A stretch of DNA of 64,000 nt from Methanocella_A sp049676595 (GCF_049676595.1 NZ_CP187259.1:3162001-3226000); one strand, 5' to 3'; positions 24,734-34,032 are shown, counted from the stretch's first letter. The notes: a model not told the origin generated them from the letters alone. Numbers and translations are program-made.

Positions 24734-27298
24734 ATAAACAAAAAGTTTGCAATACTGGTATTAGTGGGTATTCTGCTCATCCTGATGGCCATCTTAATTC
24801 AGCCCCTCCAGATAACGGACGCTATTCCGATTCCTGTAGCTACTGCTACTGCCAGCCCGGTCGTGAGCCCCGCGACCATCGATCACCCTTACCTGTTCTT
24901 CAACGACATCAGCGAATCCCCGGGCTACGCCAACCGCGGCTATACGCCCTGGTCGACGTACGAGTACGAGATCATACGCGGGGCAAACATCGTTTACGAT
25001 AAGGATTTCACCGTTGCCTGGCCGGGGGACCCCCACAACGATATCATGGACAGGGCAGGCTGCGCGAAGATCTTTGCGCTTGCCTGGCAGATCACCAGGG
25101 ACGAGAAGTACGCAAAGAAGGCTGTGGAGGCGCTTATAAACATCGGGGTCGGCGACCCGTACAGTCCCCACCGCAGATCCGTTGCCATCAGAGATTACTG
25201 CATAGCATACGACCTGGTGCAGCCGTACATGAGCCCGCAGACCGACACGATAGTGAGAGATAAGCTCGCCAGACTGGCAGATCAGGTCTACCGGGAGCTG
25301 AACTCCGACGGCACAAACACAGAGTACGTGACGTTCTGGGACCACCATGGCCAGGCGTACATCAACGTGGCCTTCGCAGGCCTGGCGCTAAAGGATTATA
25401 CCAACCCGAACAAGCTGAGCCTTAAAAGCGGGCCTGAAGACTGGCTAAAATGCGGCACTGACTACTTCTTCGTTTCCGACCCTCTCCACGACAGGCACAA
25501 GCCCATCGTGTACTACGGATTTGATAACGCCACAGGCAAGGACCTCATCGGCTACAATACCTATACGCTGGAGAGCATGGTGTTGTTCGCCCAGGCATAT
25601 ACCCACGTCACGGGGGAGAACTACCTTGAGAAGTACCCGGTCGTGAAAGGTCATTTCACCGCAGAGGTATGGGACTCCTATCCCAGCGGTGTAGAGGCCA
25701 CCTATGAGACGCTGCTAAATCTACGATTCAACTATCACCCCTGCATAGCCAGTCTCCTGGACGAGGCGAACAGGAGCGCGGTCTTGAGGCACTACGATAA
25801 CGTCAACGCCAACATCCGCTTTATGCCGGACCCCAGCACCGAGTGGAACGGAGGCTACTCTACAGCTTACCTCTGCGAGCACAACTATAACGATCTTCCG
25901 AGGAACCCGCCCCAGTATACCAGCCACCTGAACCCGGACGCCATGTTCCAGACGATGAGGACAGGATGGTCGGTCGACAGCGACTTTCTCAGCATGGTGA
26001 CCACCCAGCCCGTATCCACCGGTACCACCCGGCTGGAGATGCGAGCCGATCAGCTGGGGATTCAGTACTATGGTAAAGGCAATATTCTGCTGGCGGACGG
26101 CGGGGAAAACAAGTGGGTCCTGAACCCTGACTATGGCATGGCTCCGGTGTACCACAACGTCATTGTCCTGGAGAATCCCCGGGTGCCCTTCGCGGTCGAC
26201 CAGGCCAGCGGCGGGAGATTTGTAGGCGGCTCTAAAGGGGACATCTCGGGAGTCACGACTCCGGCGAAGATCTCCCGGGCCATCACTACCCCGTGGCTGG
26301 ATATCCTCTCGGCGGGCGAGCACATCACAGGTTCCCCGAACTGGACAGGGGAGCGGGAAATATCGCTGAGCTCCCCGGTGGATATCGAGCGCACGGTACT
26401 CCTGCCGGAGGATGGGTACTTCATAGTGATCGACAGGGCCGGCGGTGCCGAACCCTGGATCTACCGCAACATATGGAGGCCGGCTAGCTTCAGCCTCGTC
26501 AAGACCACGGATCAGGGCAATCCGGGCCATGTCAACGGGGATCTGAGCCTCGGGGGAGCGAGCTACGACTGGCAGGCAGCCGGCTACGGAAAAGACGTGG
26601 ACACGGGCATCGTCACGAACTGGTTCGACTGGAGCACAACTAACCCGTATGGCAACGCAGTGGACCTGAAGCTGTACTCGGTGCCGGCCGCGGAAGTGTA
26701 CATTACGAAATCCCTGAGCGTCATCGGCGGCAACGCGATGGCGTCCGATGTGTACTCGCCGGTCGTCTATTTCAGGACGGGAGAGCCGGAGAAGACCATG
26801 TACCGGGTCACCGCCTTGATGTCCCGCTACGGGACAGAGCCAGAGCCGGCGGCTGCGACGGTGAACGTCACCGGCACAGGCAACGCCCTGAGCATCATCA
26901 CAGATCGGTACAGAGATACCGTTTACACTGGTACCGGCAACAGCCGGTTTGCGTCGTTCGCCACGAACGCCGATACGGCTTACGTCCGAACGACGGGAGA
27001 GGAGATTTCCAGGTACGCCATCCTTAACGGCACGTACCTCGACGTCAACGATAAGCCTCTGGCCAGGGCTTCAGGGCCAGTTAACTACCTGACAGTCGAC
27101 CATGGTGAAGAAGAGGTAGCACTGCGAGTCAAGAGCGACGAGTACGTGAGTATTACCCTCGGCCAGCTGCCGATACCCTCCAATGTCCGGGTACTGACAG
27201 ACGGGGTTCGGAGGGATAACTGGGAAAGGGTCAACGGCGACACGATCAGGATCAAGGCCAGCCACGGCGAGCATACGTACGTGATACAGCCGGCCTGA
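24734..27298 (+). CDS. Heparinase II/III-like polysaccharide lyase, exported, non-canonical start
   Basis: The frame gives a signal peptide only if translation begins at ATA 24734. GGAGGGT ends 6 nt upstream, and the N-terminus becomes (M)NKKFAILVLVGILLILMAI. The GTG at 24764 would cut the signal peptide in half. The product is about 854 residues. The first half has an alpha/alpha-barrel pattern (HRRSVAIRDYCIAYDL, FWDHHGQAYINVAF), and the second half the beta-sandwich of Hepar_II_III proteins (LADGGENKWVLNP, YHNVIVLENPR). These enzymes cleave uronic-acid-containing polysaccharides by elimination. Outside the cell it may trim the organism's own glycan or use foreign ones. It starts 16 nt after the GT-C-like gene. 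Confidence 0.8.
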   Translation: MNKKFAILVLVGILLILMAILIQPLQITDAIPIPVATATASPVVSPATIDHPYLFFNDISESPGYANRGYTPWSTYEYEIIRGANIVYDKDFTVAWPGDPHNDIMDRAGCAKIFALAWQITRDEKYAKKAVEALINIGVGDPYSPHRRSVAIRDYCIAYDLVQPYMSPQTDTIVRDKLARLADQVYRELNSDGTNTEYVTFWDHHGQAYINVAFAGLALKDYTNPNKLSLKSGPEDWLKCGTDYFFVSDPLHDRHKPIVYYGFDNATGKDLIGYNTYTLESMVLFAQAYTHVTGENYLEKYPVVKGHFTAEVWDSYPSGVEATYETLLNLRFNYHPCIASLLDEANRSAVLRHYDNVNANIRFMPDPSTEWNGGYSTAYLCEHNYNDLPRNPPQYTSHLNPDAMFQTMRTGWSVDSDFLSMVTTQPVSTGTTRLEMRADQLGIQYYGKGNILLADGGENKWVLNPDYGMAPVYHNVIVLENPRVPFAVDQASGGRFVGGSKGDISGVTTPAKISRAITTPWLDILSAGEHITGSPNWTGEREISLSSPVDIERTVLLPEDGYFIVIDRAGGAEPWIYRNIWRPASFSLVKTTDQGNPGHVNGDLSLGGASYDWQAAGYGKDVDTGIVTNWFDWSTTNPYGNAVDLKLYSVPAAEVYITKSLSVIGGNAMASDVYSPVVYFRTGEPEKTMYRVTALMSRYGTEPEPAAATVNVTGTGNALSIITDRYRDTVYTGTGNSRFASFATNADTAYVRTTGEEISRYAILNGTYLDVNDKPLARASGPVNYLTVDHGEEEVALRVKSDEYVSITLGQLPIPSNVRVLTDGVRRDNWERVNGDTIRIKASHGEHTYVIQPA

Positions 27299-27312
27299 TA
27301 TGAGGAAAGTAT

Positions 27313-28323
27313 ATGCGGCTCAAGATCAGGCATCTGGAGAAAAAGATCATCGTCTACGGCACTTTAGCAGCCGCGCTGACAGCGCTGCTGCTTGCCCCGG
27401 CCTACGCCGGAGCCGGGTGGATTTCAGTCGGGACTATACTCAGCTTAACCATGGCGGAGTTACTGGCTATTTACGTCCTGTTCGATTTGACCGCCCTGAG
27501 GCTGATAAAGGCAATGCCGGTAGGGGAGTCTGAAGAGCCCCGCCTGTACCAGATTGTGGGCGATCTAAGCTGTAGCGCATGTATGCCAATGCCATTGATA
27601 GCGATACTGCCAGGCCCGACATATCGGGTATTTATGACCGGCATAGCCAGAAACCGTACAATTCTCTTCATATCCCGGGGGTTGCAGGAAACGCTGAATA
27701 ACACCGAGCTTGGGATCGTGCTGGGGCACGAGCTGGAGTCGATAGACGAGCTTGGCTGGTTCCCGTACAATGTCGTCATGCGATTCGTCTCGCTGCTGAC
27801 ATGGCCTGTAAAAAGGATAGTAAGCTGGGTAGTGCTCACGAACCGGTCGGGGATGCAGATCAGGCAGGACGAGCATATCCTGATCGAAAACGCCGCCGTC
27901 TCCGATGTCCCGGCAGCGGTAAAGCTGCTGCTAGCACATGGTATGTACAGCGTCGTATACCTGAATGACCTGAGCAGGCTGGCGGAGGAAGCGTCACCGC
28001 TGTTCCTGGCGGCGCGCTACGATGGAAAGCCGGCCGGGTTTCTGGTAGGGGAGATTGCCCGGAGGCGGTCCGGAAAAGCGGGGCATGTACTCAAGATCGT
28101 CGTAAACCGGAGGTACCAGAGAAAAGGCATTGGAGACTGCCTGATGAGGGCGTTCGCCGACGTGGCTGCCGAAGCGGGATGCAAGAGCTGCTTCATCGAG
28201 GTAAGGACAGACAACGCCGGAGCGATCTCCCTGTACAGAAAGCACGCCTTCGTCGAGGAGAAGGTCGTGCCCGGCTACTACCCGGACGGCACTGGCTGCC
28301 AGATCATGGTGAAAGCCCTTTAG
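27313..28323 (+). CDS. HtpX/M48-like domain with degenerate active site fused to a GNAT acetyltransferase
   Basis: A protein of 336 residues in two parts. Residues about 12-60 hold two hydrophobic segments, and 75-185 follow the pattern of M48 peptidases (HtpX): LYQIVGDLSCSACMPMP, VFMTG, TILFISRGLQETLNNTEL, then IVLGHELESIDE. The zinc motif HExxH has become HELES (139-143), so the second His ligand is lost and proteolysis is unlikely. From about residue 190 a GNAT domain follows, with motif A VNRRYQRKGIGDCLMRA and NAGAISLYRKHAFVEE, close to RimI-type N-acetyltransferases. The start is ATG 27313 with GAGGAAAG upstream, 14 nt after the lyase. The fusion may be a membrane-bound acetyltransferase acting on surface components; that is inference. 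Confidence 0.75.
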   Translation: MRLKIRHLEKKIIVYGTLAAALTALLLAPAYAGAGWISVGTILSLTMAELLAIYVLFDLTALRLIKAMPVGESEEPRLYQIVGDLSCSACMPMPLIAILPGPTYRVFMTGIARNRTILFISRGLQETLNNTELGIVLGHELESIDELGWFPYNVVMRFVSLLTWPVKRIVSWVVLTNRSGMQIRQDEHILIENAAVSDVPAAVKLLLAHGMYSVVYLNDLSRLAEEASPLFLAARYDGKPAGFLVGEIARRRSGKAGHVLKIVVNRRYQRKGIGDCLMRAFADVAAEAGCKSCFIEVRTDNAGAISLYRKHAFVEEKVVPGYYPDGTGCQIMVKAL

Positions 28324-28410
28324 GAAAAGCTCTGGTGATCACATCTAAACGATGAAAAAACCGCTAATTTCTATGCAGTGCGTTTTGTCCATAGCCCCGG
28401 CGAGGCGAGA

Positions 28411-28805
28411 CGATAGGACGAACGCTGCGCTGTGCCATGATCACGATTTCCCAGATACTGTTAGCAGTGTTGTCTCTGTGCTCGTGAACGTGGAGGAACG
28501 CTGCGCTGTGCCATGATCACAGATTGTTACAGATTTGACAGATTGCACAGATGACTATTTTATATAAAAGGAATAGTCTGAGCCCTTTTCATATATAAAT
28601 TGTCGATCAGCATCTGTGCAATCTGTCAAATCTGTCAGAATCATCAGATTCTGCGTAATCTGTGATCTGGCACAGCGCAGCGTTCGTCTTGCTGTCTCAC
28701 GTTGTTTGAGCAATCAGAAACGCACAGCGCAGCGTTCGTCTTGCTGTCTCACGTTGTTTGAGCAATCAGAAACGCACAGCGCAGTGTTCGTATTGCTGTC
28801 TCACC
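28411..28805. repeat. Inverted-repeat element, copy 3, with 52-bp tandem units
   Basis: No gene lies in this 490-nt gap. The left part has two gaacgctgcgctgtg copies and cacagattgttacag; the right part has the inverted caatctgtc / gtaatctgtgatc and then 52-bp units at 28671-28722, 28723-28774 and a partial one. The AT-rich core at about 28553-28615 is the reverse complement of the core of the copy at 14.96-15.02 kb, while the arms are in the same arrangement. Confidence 0.85.
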
Positions 28806-28818
28806 CCACATGAACATT

Positions 28819-29853
28819 TTAGAATATGGCCTTCCTGACGAACCCGAGGTAGGGGTTGGCCAGCACGTTGTCGTAGCCCCACTCTGACAGCGCCCCTATC
28901 CGGTCCTTTTTGCGGACGTGGTAGTAGGTGGTCAGCGTCGGGTTGAACTTCGACTTGAACTGGTTGACCCGCTTCATGTCGGCCCCCCAGTTTTCGAGCC
29001 GCTTGTAGCCGGCGGCTTTTGCCATTTTGATGAACTCCCAGTTCAGGTATTCGTTGGAGGCGATCTCGCGGTTGATGATCGCGTCCCCGAACCAGCCGGT
29101 ATACTGGTCTTTATAGCAGCAGTTGATGGCCGCTCCGACGATCTCCTGGTCCTTGTACATGAAGTACAGTTTGATGTTCTCGGGGAAAGCGGCGAGCAGA
29201 TCTCGCAGGTAGTCGGGGCTCTGCCGGGTGAAGAAGTTGTTGCCATAGCCTTTGAGGCGCCCGACCATGATGTTGAAAAACGTGTCCACGTCAGTAGACT
29301 CTTTGATGACGAGGCCATGTTTGGCGCCGGCCCGGATTTTCTGCCTGCAGTCGTTGTCGAAGCTGTTCCAGATCTCGTCTTCCGGCTGGGTAAGGTCGTG
29401 CATATAGGTGTACAACAGCTTGATCTCGTAGCCGTCCCATATGAAGGGCCTGACGTCATACATGTCGGGCACCATGGTGATGGAGACGATGTTGGTAGAC
29501 AGCCGTTTCAGCTCGGCGGCGAGGTCAGCCCAGGCATAATCCAGGTACTGCTCTTTTTTACGCTGCTTTAGCGTCTTGTAATCCTGCCACATTACCAGGC
29601 CCATGTAAGGTATGTAGGCTAGCGTCCCCTGGGGCGGGGAATAGACCAGCTTCACCCCCTTTGTGTTCTTGTAGTAAATGGGGATGACAGCGTACAGCGA
29701 ATCGTTTTTGTACAGCCCGTACGGCCGCAGCTCGTAGCCGGAGTGCTTTTCGACGATCTTCAGCAGGTCCCACTTGTGAAACAGCGTGCCATATGGGCTC
29801 TTGTCTATGAACTTATCCCATAGTTCTCTGTCGGTAACTAATTCGATAGTCAT
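28819..29853 (-). CDS. FemAB-type transferase, copy 2 (last of five tandem copies)
   Basis: A protein of 344 residues with LWDKFIDKSPYGTLFHKWD near the start, YIPYMGLVM, and FKSKFNPTLTTYYHV near the end. Its ATG overlaps the stop of the upstream copy by 4 nt (ATGA), which implies translational coupling. It is the last gene of a five-gene minus-strand array. Compared with the other copies it has a distinct central region (YKDQYTGWFGDAI), which may reflect a different acceptor. Confidence 0.78.
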   Translation of the reverse strand: MTIELVTDRELWDKFIDKSPYGTLFHKWDLLKIVEKHSGYELRPYGLYKNDSLYAVIPIYYKNTKGVKLVYSPPQGTLAYIPYMGLVMWQDYKTLKQRKKEQYLDYAWADLAAELKRLSTNIVSITMVPDMYDVRPFIWDGYEIKLLYTYMHDLTQPEDEIWNSFDNDCRQKIRAGAKHGLVIKESTDVDTFFNIMVGRLKGYGNNFFTRQSPDYLRDLLAAFPENIKLYFMYKDQEIVGAAINCCYKDQYTGWFGDAIINREIASNEYLNWEFIKMAKAAGYKRLENWGADMKRVNQFKSKFNPTLTTYYHVRKKDRIGALSEWGYDNVLANPYLGFVRKAIF

Positions 29854-30956
29854 TGTTTCGACTCCTTGATCCGGTTGACGTTTTCGTGCGCCATGCCCGC
29901 CACAGTGTGGCTGCCCAGAATCTTCGATACCTTTTCCGAGCCGTAGGTGGCCAGCCTGAACAGGCGATTCTTTTTAGTGATGTAGAAATACGGCACCAGG
30001 TCCGGGTTGAACTTCGACTTGAACAGGTTCAGCCGTAGCTCGTCGGCGCCGAGGTTCTCGTAAGTTCTGAACCCGGCGGCCTTTGCCCGGGTGATCAGCT
30101 CCCAGAGCAGGTACTCGTTTGCGTTGAACCCGTCCCTGCCGGCGGCCGTGCCCATCCACGACGTGCACCAGCCCCGGTACTCGTAGTTGACGTCGGCGCC
30201 GACTAGCTCATCGCCGCGGTGCAGGAAATAGAGCTTGACGTTGTCCGGGAAGGCCGCCAGCATCTCCTCGAGGTACCGGTAGGTCTGGCGGTGGAAAAAG
30301 GTCGAGCCCTCGTCGTCCAGCCTGCCTGTCATGAGCTCGAAAAACTTCCGCGCGTCCTTGGACCTCACCAGGGATAGATTTTCCTTCCTGGCCCCCGTGA
30401 TGTTGGTTCTGCAGCGCTTGTCTAAGCTGCTCCAGAGCTCCTCGAGGGGTTTCGCCAGGTCGAAGGTATAGGTATACTGAAGTTCGGCTTCATAGCCGTT
30501 CCACAGGTACGGCCGGATATCCACCTCCCCGGGGCCGACTGCAAACGAGGTGTAGCCCGGGGAAAAACGCCTGGCAAAGCGGTCGGCCTCGCTGACGATC
30601 TGGCACACCAGGCCAATTTTTTCTCGCGGTGGCAAGCGGTAGCAGGCCGGGCTCAGCGCTAAGCCCATGTAAGGTATGTACGATAGCTTGGCCTGCGGCG
30701 GAGAGTAGACGAAATTAAAGCCCTTCTTATTCTTGTGAAAGAGGGGTATGAGGCTGATCAGCTCGTCGCCCCGGTAGATCCCGCACGGGTATAGCCGGTA
30801 GCCAGTGTACTTCTCCTGTATATGCAGGAAGTCCCATTTATGGAAAAGCTGTGCGTTAGGGCTTTCATCCACGAACCGGTCCCACAGGGCCTTGTCGGTG
30901 ACAGGCTCGGCCGAAATCCGGGCATGGCTGCCATGGTAAAAAGTGGTGTTTTGCAT
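29850..30956 (-). CDS. FemAB-type transferase, copy 3
   Basis: A protein of 368 residues, the longest copy, because of an N-terminal extension (MQNTTFYHGSHARISAEP) before VTDKALWDRFVDESPNAQLFHKWD-type sequence and a C-terminal tail. The conserved late motif is NLFKSKFNPDLVPYFYI. It starts 1 nt after the stop of the upstream copy and overlaps the next by 4 nt, so it is embedded in one operon. Confidence 0.78.
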   Translation of the reverse strand: MQNTTFYHGSHARISAEPVTDKALWDRFVDESPNAQLFHKWDFLHIQEKYTGYRLYPCGIYRGDELISLIPLFHKNKKGFNFVYSPPQAKLSYIPYMGLALSPACYRLPPREKIGLVCQIVSEADRFARRFSPGYTSFAVGPGEVDIRPYLWNGYEAELQYTYTFDLAKPLEELWSSLDKRCRTNITGARKENLSLVRSKDARKFFELMTGRLDDEGSTFFHRQTYRYLEEMLAAFPDNVKLYFLHRGDELVGADVNYEYRGWCTSWMGTAAGRDGFNANEYLLWELITRAKAAGFRTYENLGADELRLNLFKSKFNPDLVPYFYITKKNRLFRLATYGSEKVSKILGSHTVAGMAHENVNRIKESKQ

Positions 30957-30957
30957 G

Positions 30958-31971
30958 CTATTTCACCCTGATGGCTTTCGCAAATCCCGCAACCGCGTTA
31001 TAGCTGCGCCACATCGTGCTGAACAGTAAATCCTTCTTCTGGACGTAGAAACACGGCTCTAGAGCCGGGTTGAACTTGGACTTGAACAGGTTCAGGCGCG
31101 GGTTGTACGACCCGTAGTTCTCGTGCCTTTTGTACCCGTCTTCCCGGGCCTTCTTGATCAGCTCCCAGTAGAAGTACTCGTTAGTGCTCAGCCCTTTCCG
31201 GACCGAGACGTTGCCCATCCACGACATGTAGTTCTTTTTGTACCCGAGGTTGATCTTTACCCCGACGATTTCGTCCCCGTTGTAGAAGAAGTACAGCTTG
31301 ATGTTGGCAGGAAACGTCCGGAGCAGCTCTGCGAGGTAAGCGGGGTCCCGGCGGTGGTAAAAAGTAGGCCCGTCCCTGGTGAGGTGCTCCTTCATCGTCT
31401 CGTTGAACCGGTCGACGTCGTTCACCTCCCGGAAAGACAGGGGATGCGTTTTGCACTCGTTGATGTTCTTTCGGCAGTCCCGGTCGAAGCCGTCCCAGAT
31501 CTCCTTGAGGGGCTTGTTCAGGTCCAGCACGTAGGTGTACTGCTGGTCGACTTCGTAATGCTGCCACTCGAAAGGCCTGGTATCGCTGATGTCCGAGGTC
31601 TGGCCGATGCAGACGTAGTTGGGCGACGGCTTCAGGCCCCGGTGCATCTCTCGCACGATACGGTCCCAGGCGACGATTTTCTCGTGCGGGGGAAGCTCGT
31701 GGAACGCCGGGCTCATGGCGAAGCCGAGGTAGGGTACGTTAGCCATGGGTAAAGGCGGCGGGGAGATCATCATCTTGAGCCCGTTATGGATGCGCAGGAA
31801 GAACGGGATAACGCTGATCAGCTCGCCCTTCTGGTAGATACCGTAGGGGTAAAGCTTGTAGCCGGTGTACTTCTGCACGATCTGCAGGAAGTCCCACCGG
31901 TGGAAGAGCGTCCCGTTAGGGCTTGCTTCCACAAAGCCGTCCCATATGTCCTTATCGAGTATTAGTTCCAT
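30958..31971 (-). CDS. FemAB-type transferase, copy 4
   Basis: A protein of 337 residues beginning MELILDKDIWDGFVEASPNG. The middle has YLGFAMSPAFHELPPHEK, shared in modified form with copies 3 and 5, and the end has NLFKSKFNPALEPCFYV. It lies 10 nt downstream of copy 5. The similarity among copies 3-5 in the ALSPACYRLPP / AMSPAFHELPP region suggests these three are the most recent duplicates. Confidence 0.78.
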   Translation of the reverse strand: MELILDKDIWDGFVEASPNGTLFHRWDFLQIVQKYTGYKLYPYGIYQKGELISVIPFFLRIHNGLKMMISPPPLPMANVPYLGFAMSPAFHELPPHEKIVAWDRIVREMHRGLKPSPNYVCIGQTSDISDTRPFEWQHYEVDQQYTYVLDLNKPLKEIWDGFDRDCRKNINECKTHPLSFREVNDVDRFNETMKEHLTRDGPTFYHRRDPAYLAELLRTFPANIKLYFFYNGDEIVGVKINLGYKKNYMSWMGNVSVRKGLSTNEYFYWELIKKAREDGYKRHENYGSYNPRLNLFKSKFNPALEPCFYVQKKDLLFSTMWRSYNAVAGFAKAIRVK

Positions 31972-31981
31972 TTTGTCTTCC

Positions 31982-32995
31982 TCACGCGTGCCTTTTGATC
32001 TTCCCCAGGGCGAGCTGGCCGAGCTTAGCCGTCCTGTACAGCGGGTCCCGCTTGTAGAGGTAGAACCAGGGCACCAGGGCCGGGTTGAACTTGGTCTTGG
32101 AATGGTTCAGGCGTTTCTCGTCGGCCCCCGTGTTCTCGAAAGTCCGACAGCCTTCCTGCTTGACCTTCTTCAGCATCTCCCAGACCAGGTAATCGTTTGC
32201 GCTGAAGCCCTGTCTTGCGGCGGTGTTTCCCATCCAGCCTATGCAGTGCCCGTGAAAGCTGCAAAGGGTGTTTGCCCCGATGAGGTCTTCCCCGAGGTAC
32301 AGGAAGTACATCCTGACGTGGTCCGGGAAAGCTTCGAGGATCTCGGTCAGGTATTCCGGGCTCTGCCGGTGGAAGAAGGTCTCCCCCTGGCTTTTCAGGC
32401 CCTGCCGCATGAGGTCGGTGAACGTCGCCGTATCGGTTGCCTGAGCGATCGTCAGGGGGTGCCTGGAAGCATCTTTGATGCTCTTTTTGGTGTCGGACTC
32501 GATGCTTTCCCAGATCGCCTGGACAGGCCGCTCCAGGTCGATGATGTAGGTGTACATGAGATCGGCCTCGTAGCCGGTCCTTTCGAAGGGCCTCACGTCC
32601 AGGAATCCCGGCGAGAGTCCGAGGGCCACGTAGTTTGGCGACAGCCGGCTGAATTCTGCGCAAAGCTCCCCGATGATCGACCTCCAGGCACTTTCCCGGT
32701 CGTGAGGTTGTAGCCGGGCAATAGCAGGGCTGGTGGCGGGGCCGAGGTAAGGCACGTACACCAGCGAGCTGCGAGGCGGAGAATAGAGCAGCCTGAGGCC
32801 GTTCTGCTTCGAGAGGAAAACTGGCAGGATGCACGTCAGATCGTTGCCTGCGAAGATACCGTATGGCAGCAGTTTGTCGCCAGTGTACTTTTCCTGCAAG
32901 TTTAGGAAGGCCCGCTTGTGGAAGAGCATGCTGTTGGGGCTGGCATCGACGAACCGGTCCCACAAGGCTTCATCGTCGACAATTTCCACGGACAT
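31982..32995 (-). CDS. FemAB-type transferase, copy 5
   Basis: 337 residues from the ATG at 32995, which has AGGTG nine nucleotides upstream; a GTG at 33007 is an in-frame alternative that overlaps this SD. The N-terminal motif varies (LWDRFVDASPNSMLFHKRA, losing the usual Trp-Asp), and the late motif is NHSKTKFNPALVPWFYL, also changed from NLFKSKFNP. These changes may alter the substrate. It is separated by 44 nt from copy 6. Confidence 0.76.
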   Translation of the reverse strand: MSVEIVDDEALWDRFVDASPNSMLFHKRAFLNLQEKYTGDKLLPYGIFAGNDLTCILPVFLSKQNGLRLLYSPPRSSLVYVPYLGPATSPAIARLQPHDRESAWRSIIGELCAEFSRLSPNYVALGLSPGFLDVRPFERTGYEADLMYTYIIDLERPVQAIWESIESDTKKSIKDASRHPLTIAQATDTATFTDLMRQGLKSQGETFFHRQSPEYLTEILEAFPDHVRMYFLYLGEDLIGANTLCSFHGHCIGWMGNTAARQGFSANDYLVWEMLKKVKQEGCRTFENTGADEKRLNHSKTKFNPALVPWFYLYKRDPLYRTAKLGQLALGKIKRHA

Positions 32996-33039
32996 ACCTA
33001 CAAGCACCTGCCGTTTAGCTTACCCTGGCTCATGCGACC

Positions 33040-34032
33040 TCACGAAGTGGCGATGCCGGGGCGAAGGCTTCCGGCGATCGAGTCAAGCAAATCGCTCTTC
33101 CTGATGGAGAAATGATACTCGAGGGGCGCGTTGAACATGGACTTGAAGAAGCAGAGCTCTCTCGGGCCCGATCCCGGCAGCTCCAGGGTAGCCAGCCCTT
33201 CTGCCTGCTTGCTCCTGATGAAGCTCCACGCGACAAATGCATCGTTTTGCATGCCAGCGGCAGTAATTCCCCACCCGAGCCAGAAGGAAAATCGGTTCTT
33301 ATACTGGTAATATGCGATCGGATAGACGATCTGGTCGCCGTTCCGCAGGTAGCAGATCTTGATGCTATCCGGGAAGGCGGCGAGCAGATCCTTCAGGAAC
33401 TCCGGGCCGGGCGCTGACCGGGCCAGGCCGTGCCGGCGGTAAAAGTCCGTGACAGCCTTGCAGAACACATCCACGCTGTCGGCGGGTACCACCGAAAGCG
33501 GGAGCTTTTCAGCCTCTGCGATCTCTATCTTCAGGGCTTTGTCGAACCTGCCCAGGATGTCCGGGAAGGGTTGCTTCAGGTCCACTGCGTACGAATACCG
33601 CATCTGGACGTTGTAGCCGCCCCATTTGAACGGCCTCATGTCGACGAAGCGGTTGACAGTAGTGATGCTGACCGGGCCTGCGCGAAGCTTTTTCAGCTCT
33701 GCCTCCATTTCCTCGATGACGTTGTTGAGATAGGACTCCTTCTTGCGCTGCCGGAGCTTGTCGTAGATGGAGCTCATCACGAATCCGAGGTATGGAATAG
33801 CCACGTTCGGCGGAGGAGATGCTACAGTAATTCGGCCCATTGCGCTCCTGGTGAACACCGGGAACAGGCAGACCAGTTCATCACCCCGGTAGACTCCGTA
33901 GGGATGGAGCCGGTAGCCCGAGTGCTTCTCTATGAGCTGCAGGCAGTCCCACCGGTGAAACAGCGTGCTGTAAGCGCTTTCATCCATATGTTTGTCCCAG
34001 AGAACCTTGTTATCGATCAGCTTTACGACCAT
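33040..34032 (-). CDS. FemAB-type transferase, copy 6 (first of the tandem array)
   Basis: 330 residues from the ATG at 34032, which has GGTGG seven nucleotides upstream; the frame is open to 34068. It is the most divergent copy: LWDKHMDESAYSTLFHRWD at the start, CFFKSMFNAPLEYHFSI near the end, and a shorter central part. It is the promoter-proximal gene; AT-rich sequence at 34060-34120 on the minus strand can serve as promoter for the whole five-gene array. Confidence 0.76.
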   Translation of the reverse strand: MVVKLIDNKVLWDKHMDESAYSTLFHRWDCLQLIEKHSGYRLHPYGVYRGDELVCLFPVFTRSAMGRITVASPPPNVAIPYLGFVMSSIYDKLRQRKKESYLNNVIEEMEAELKKLRAGPVSITTVNRFVDMRPFKWGGYNVQMRYSYAVDLKQPFPDILGRFDKALKIEIAEAEKLPLSVVPADSVDVFCKAVTDFYRRHGLARSAPGPEFLKDLLAAFPDSIKICYLRNGDQIVYPIAYYQYKNRFSFWLGWGITAAGMQNDAFVAWSFIRSKQAEGLATLELPGSGPRELCFFKSMFNAPLEYHFSIRKSDLLDSIAGSLRPGIATS

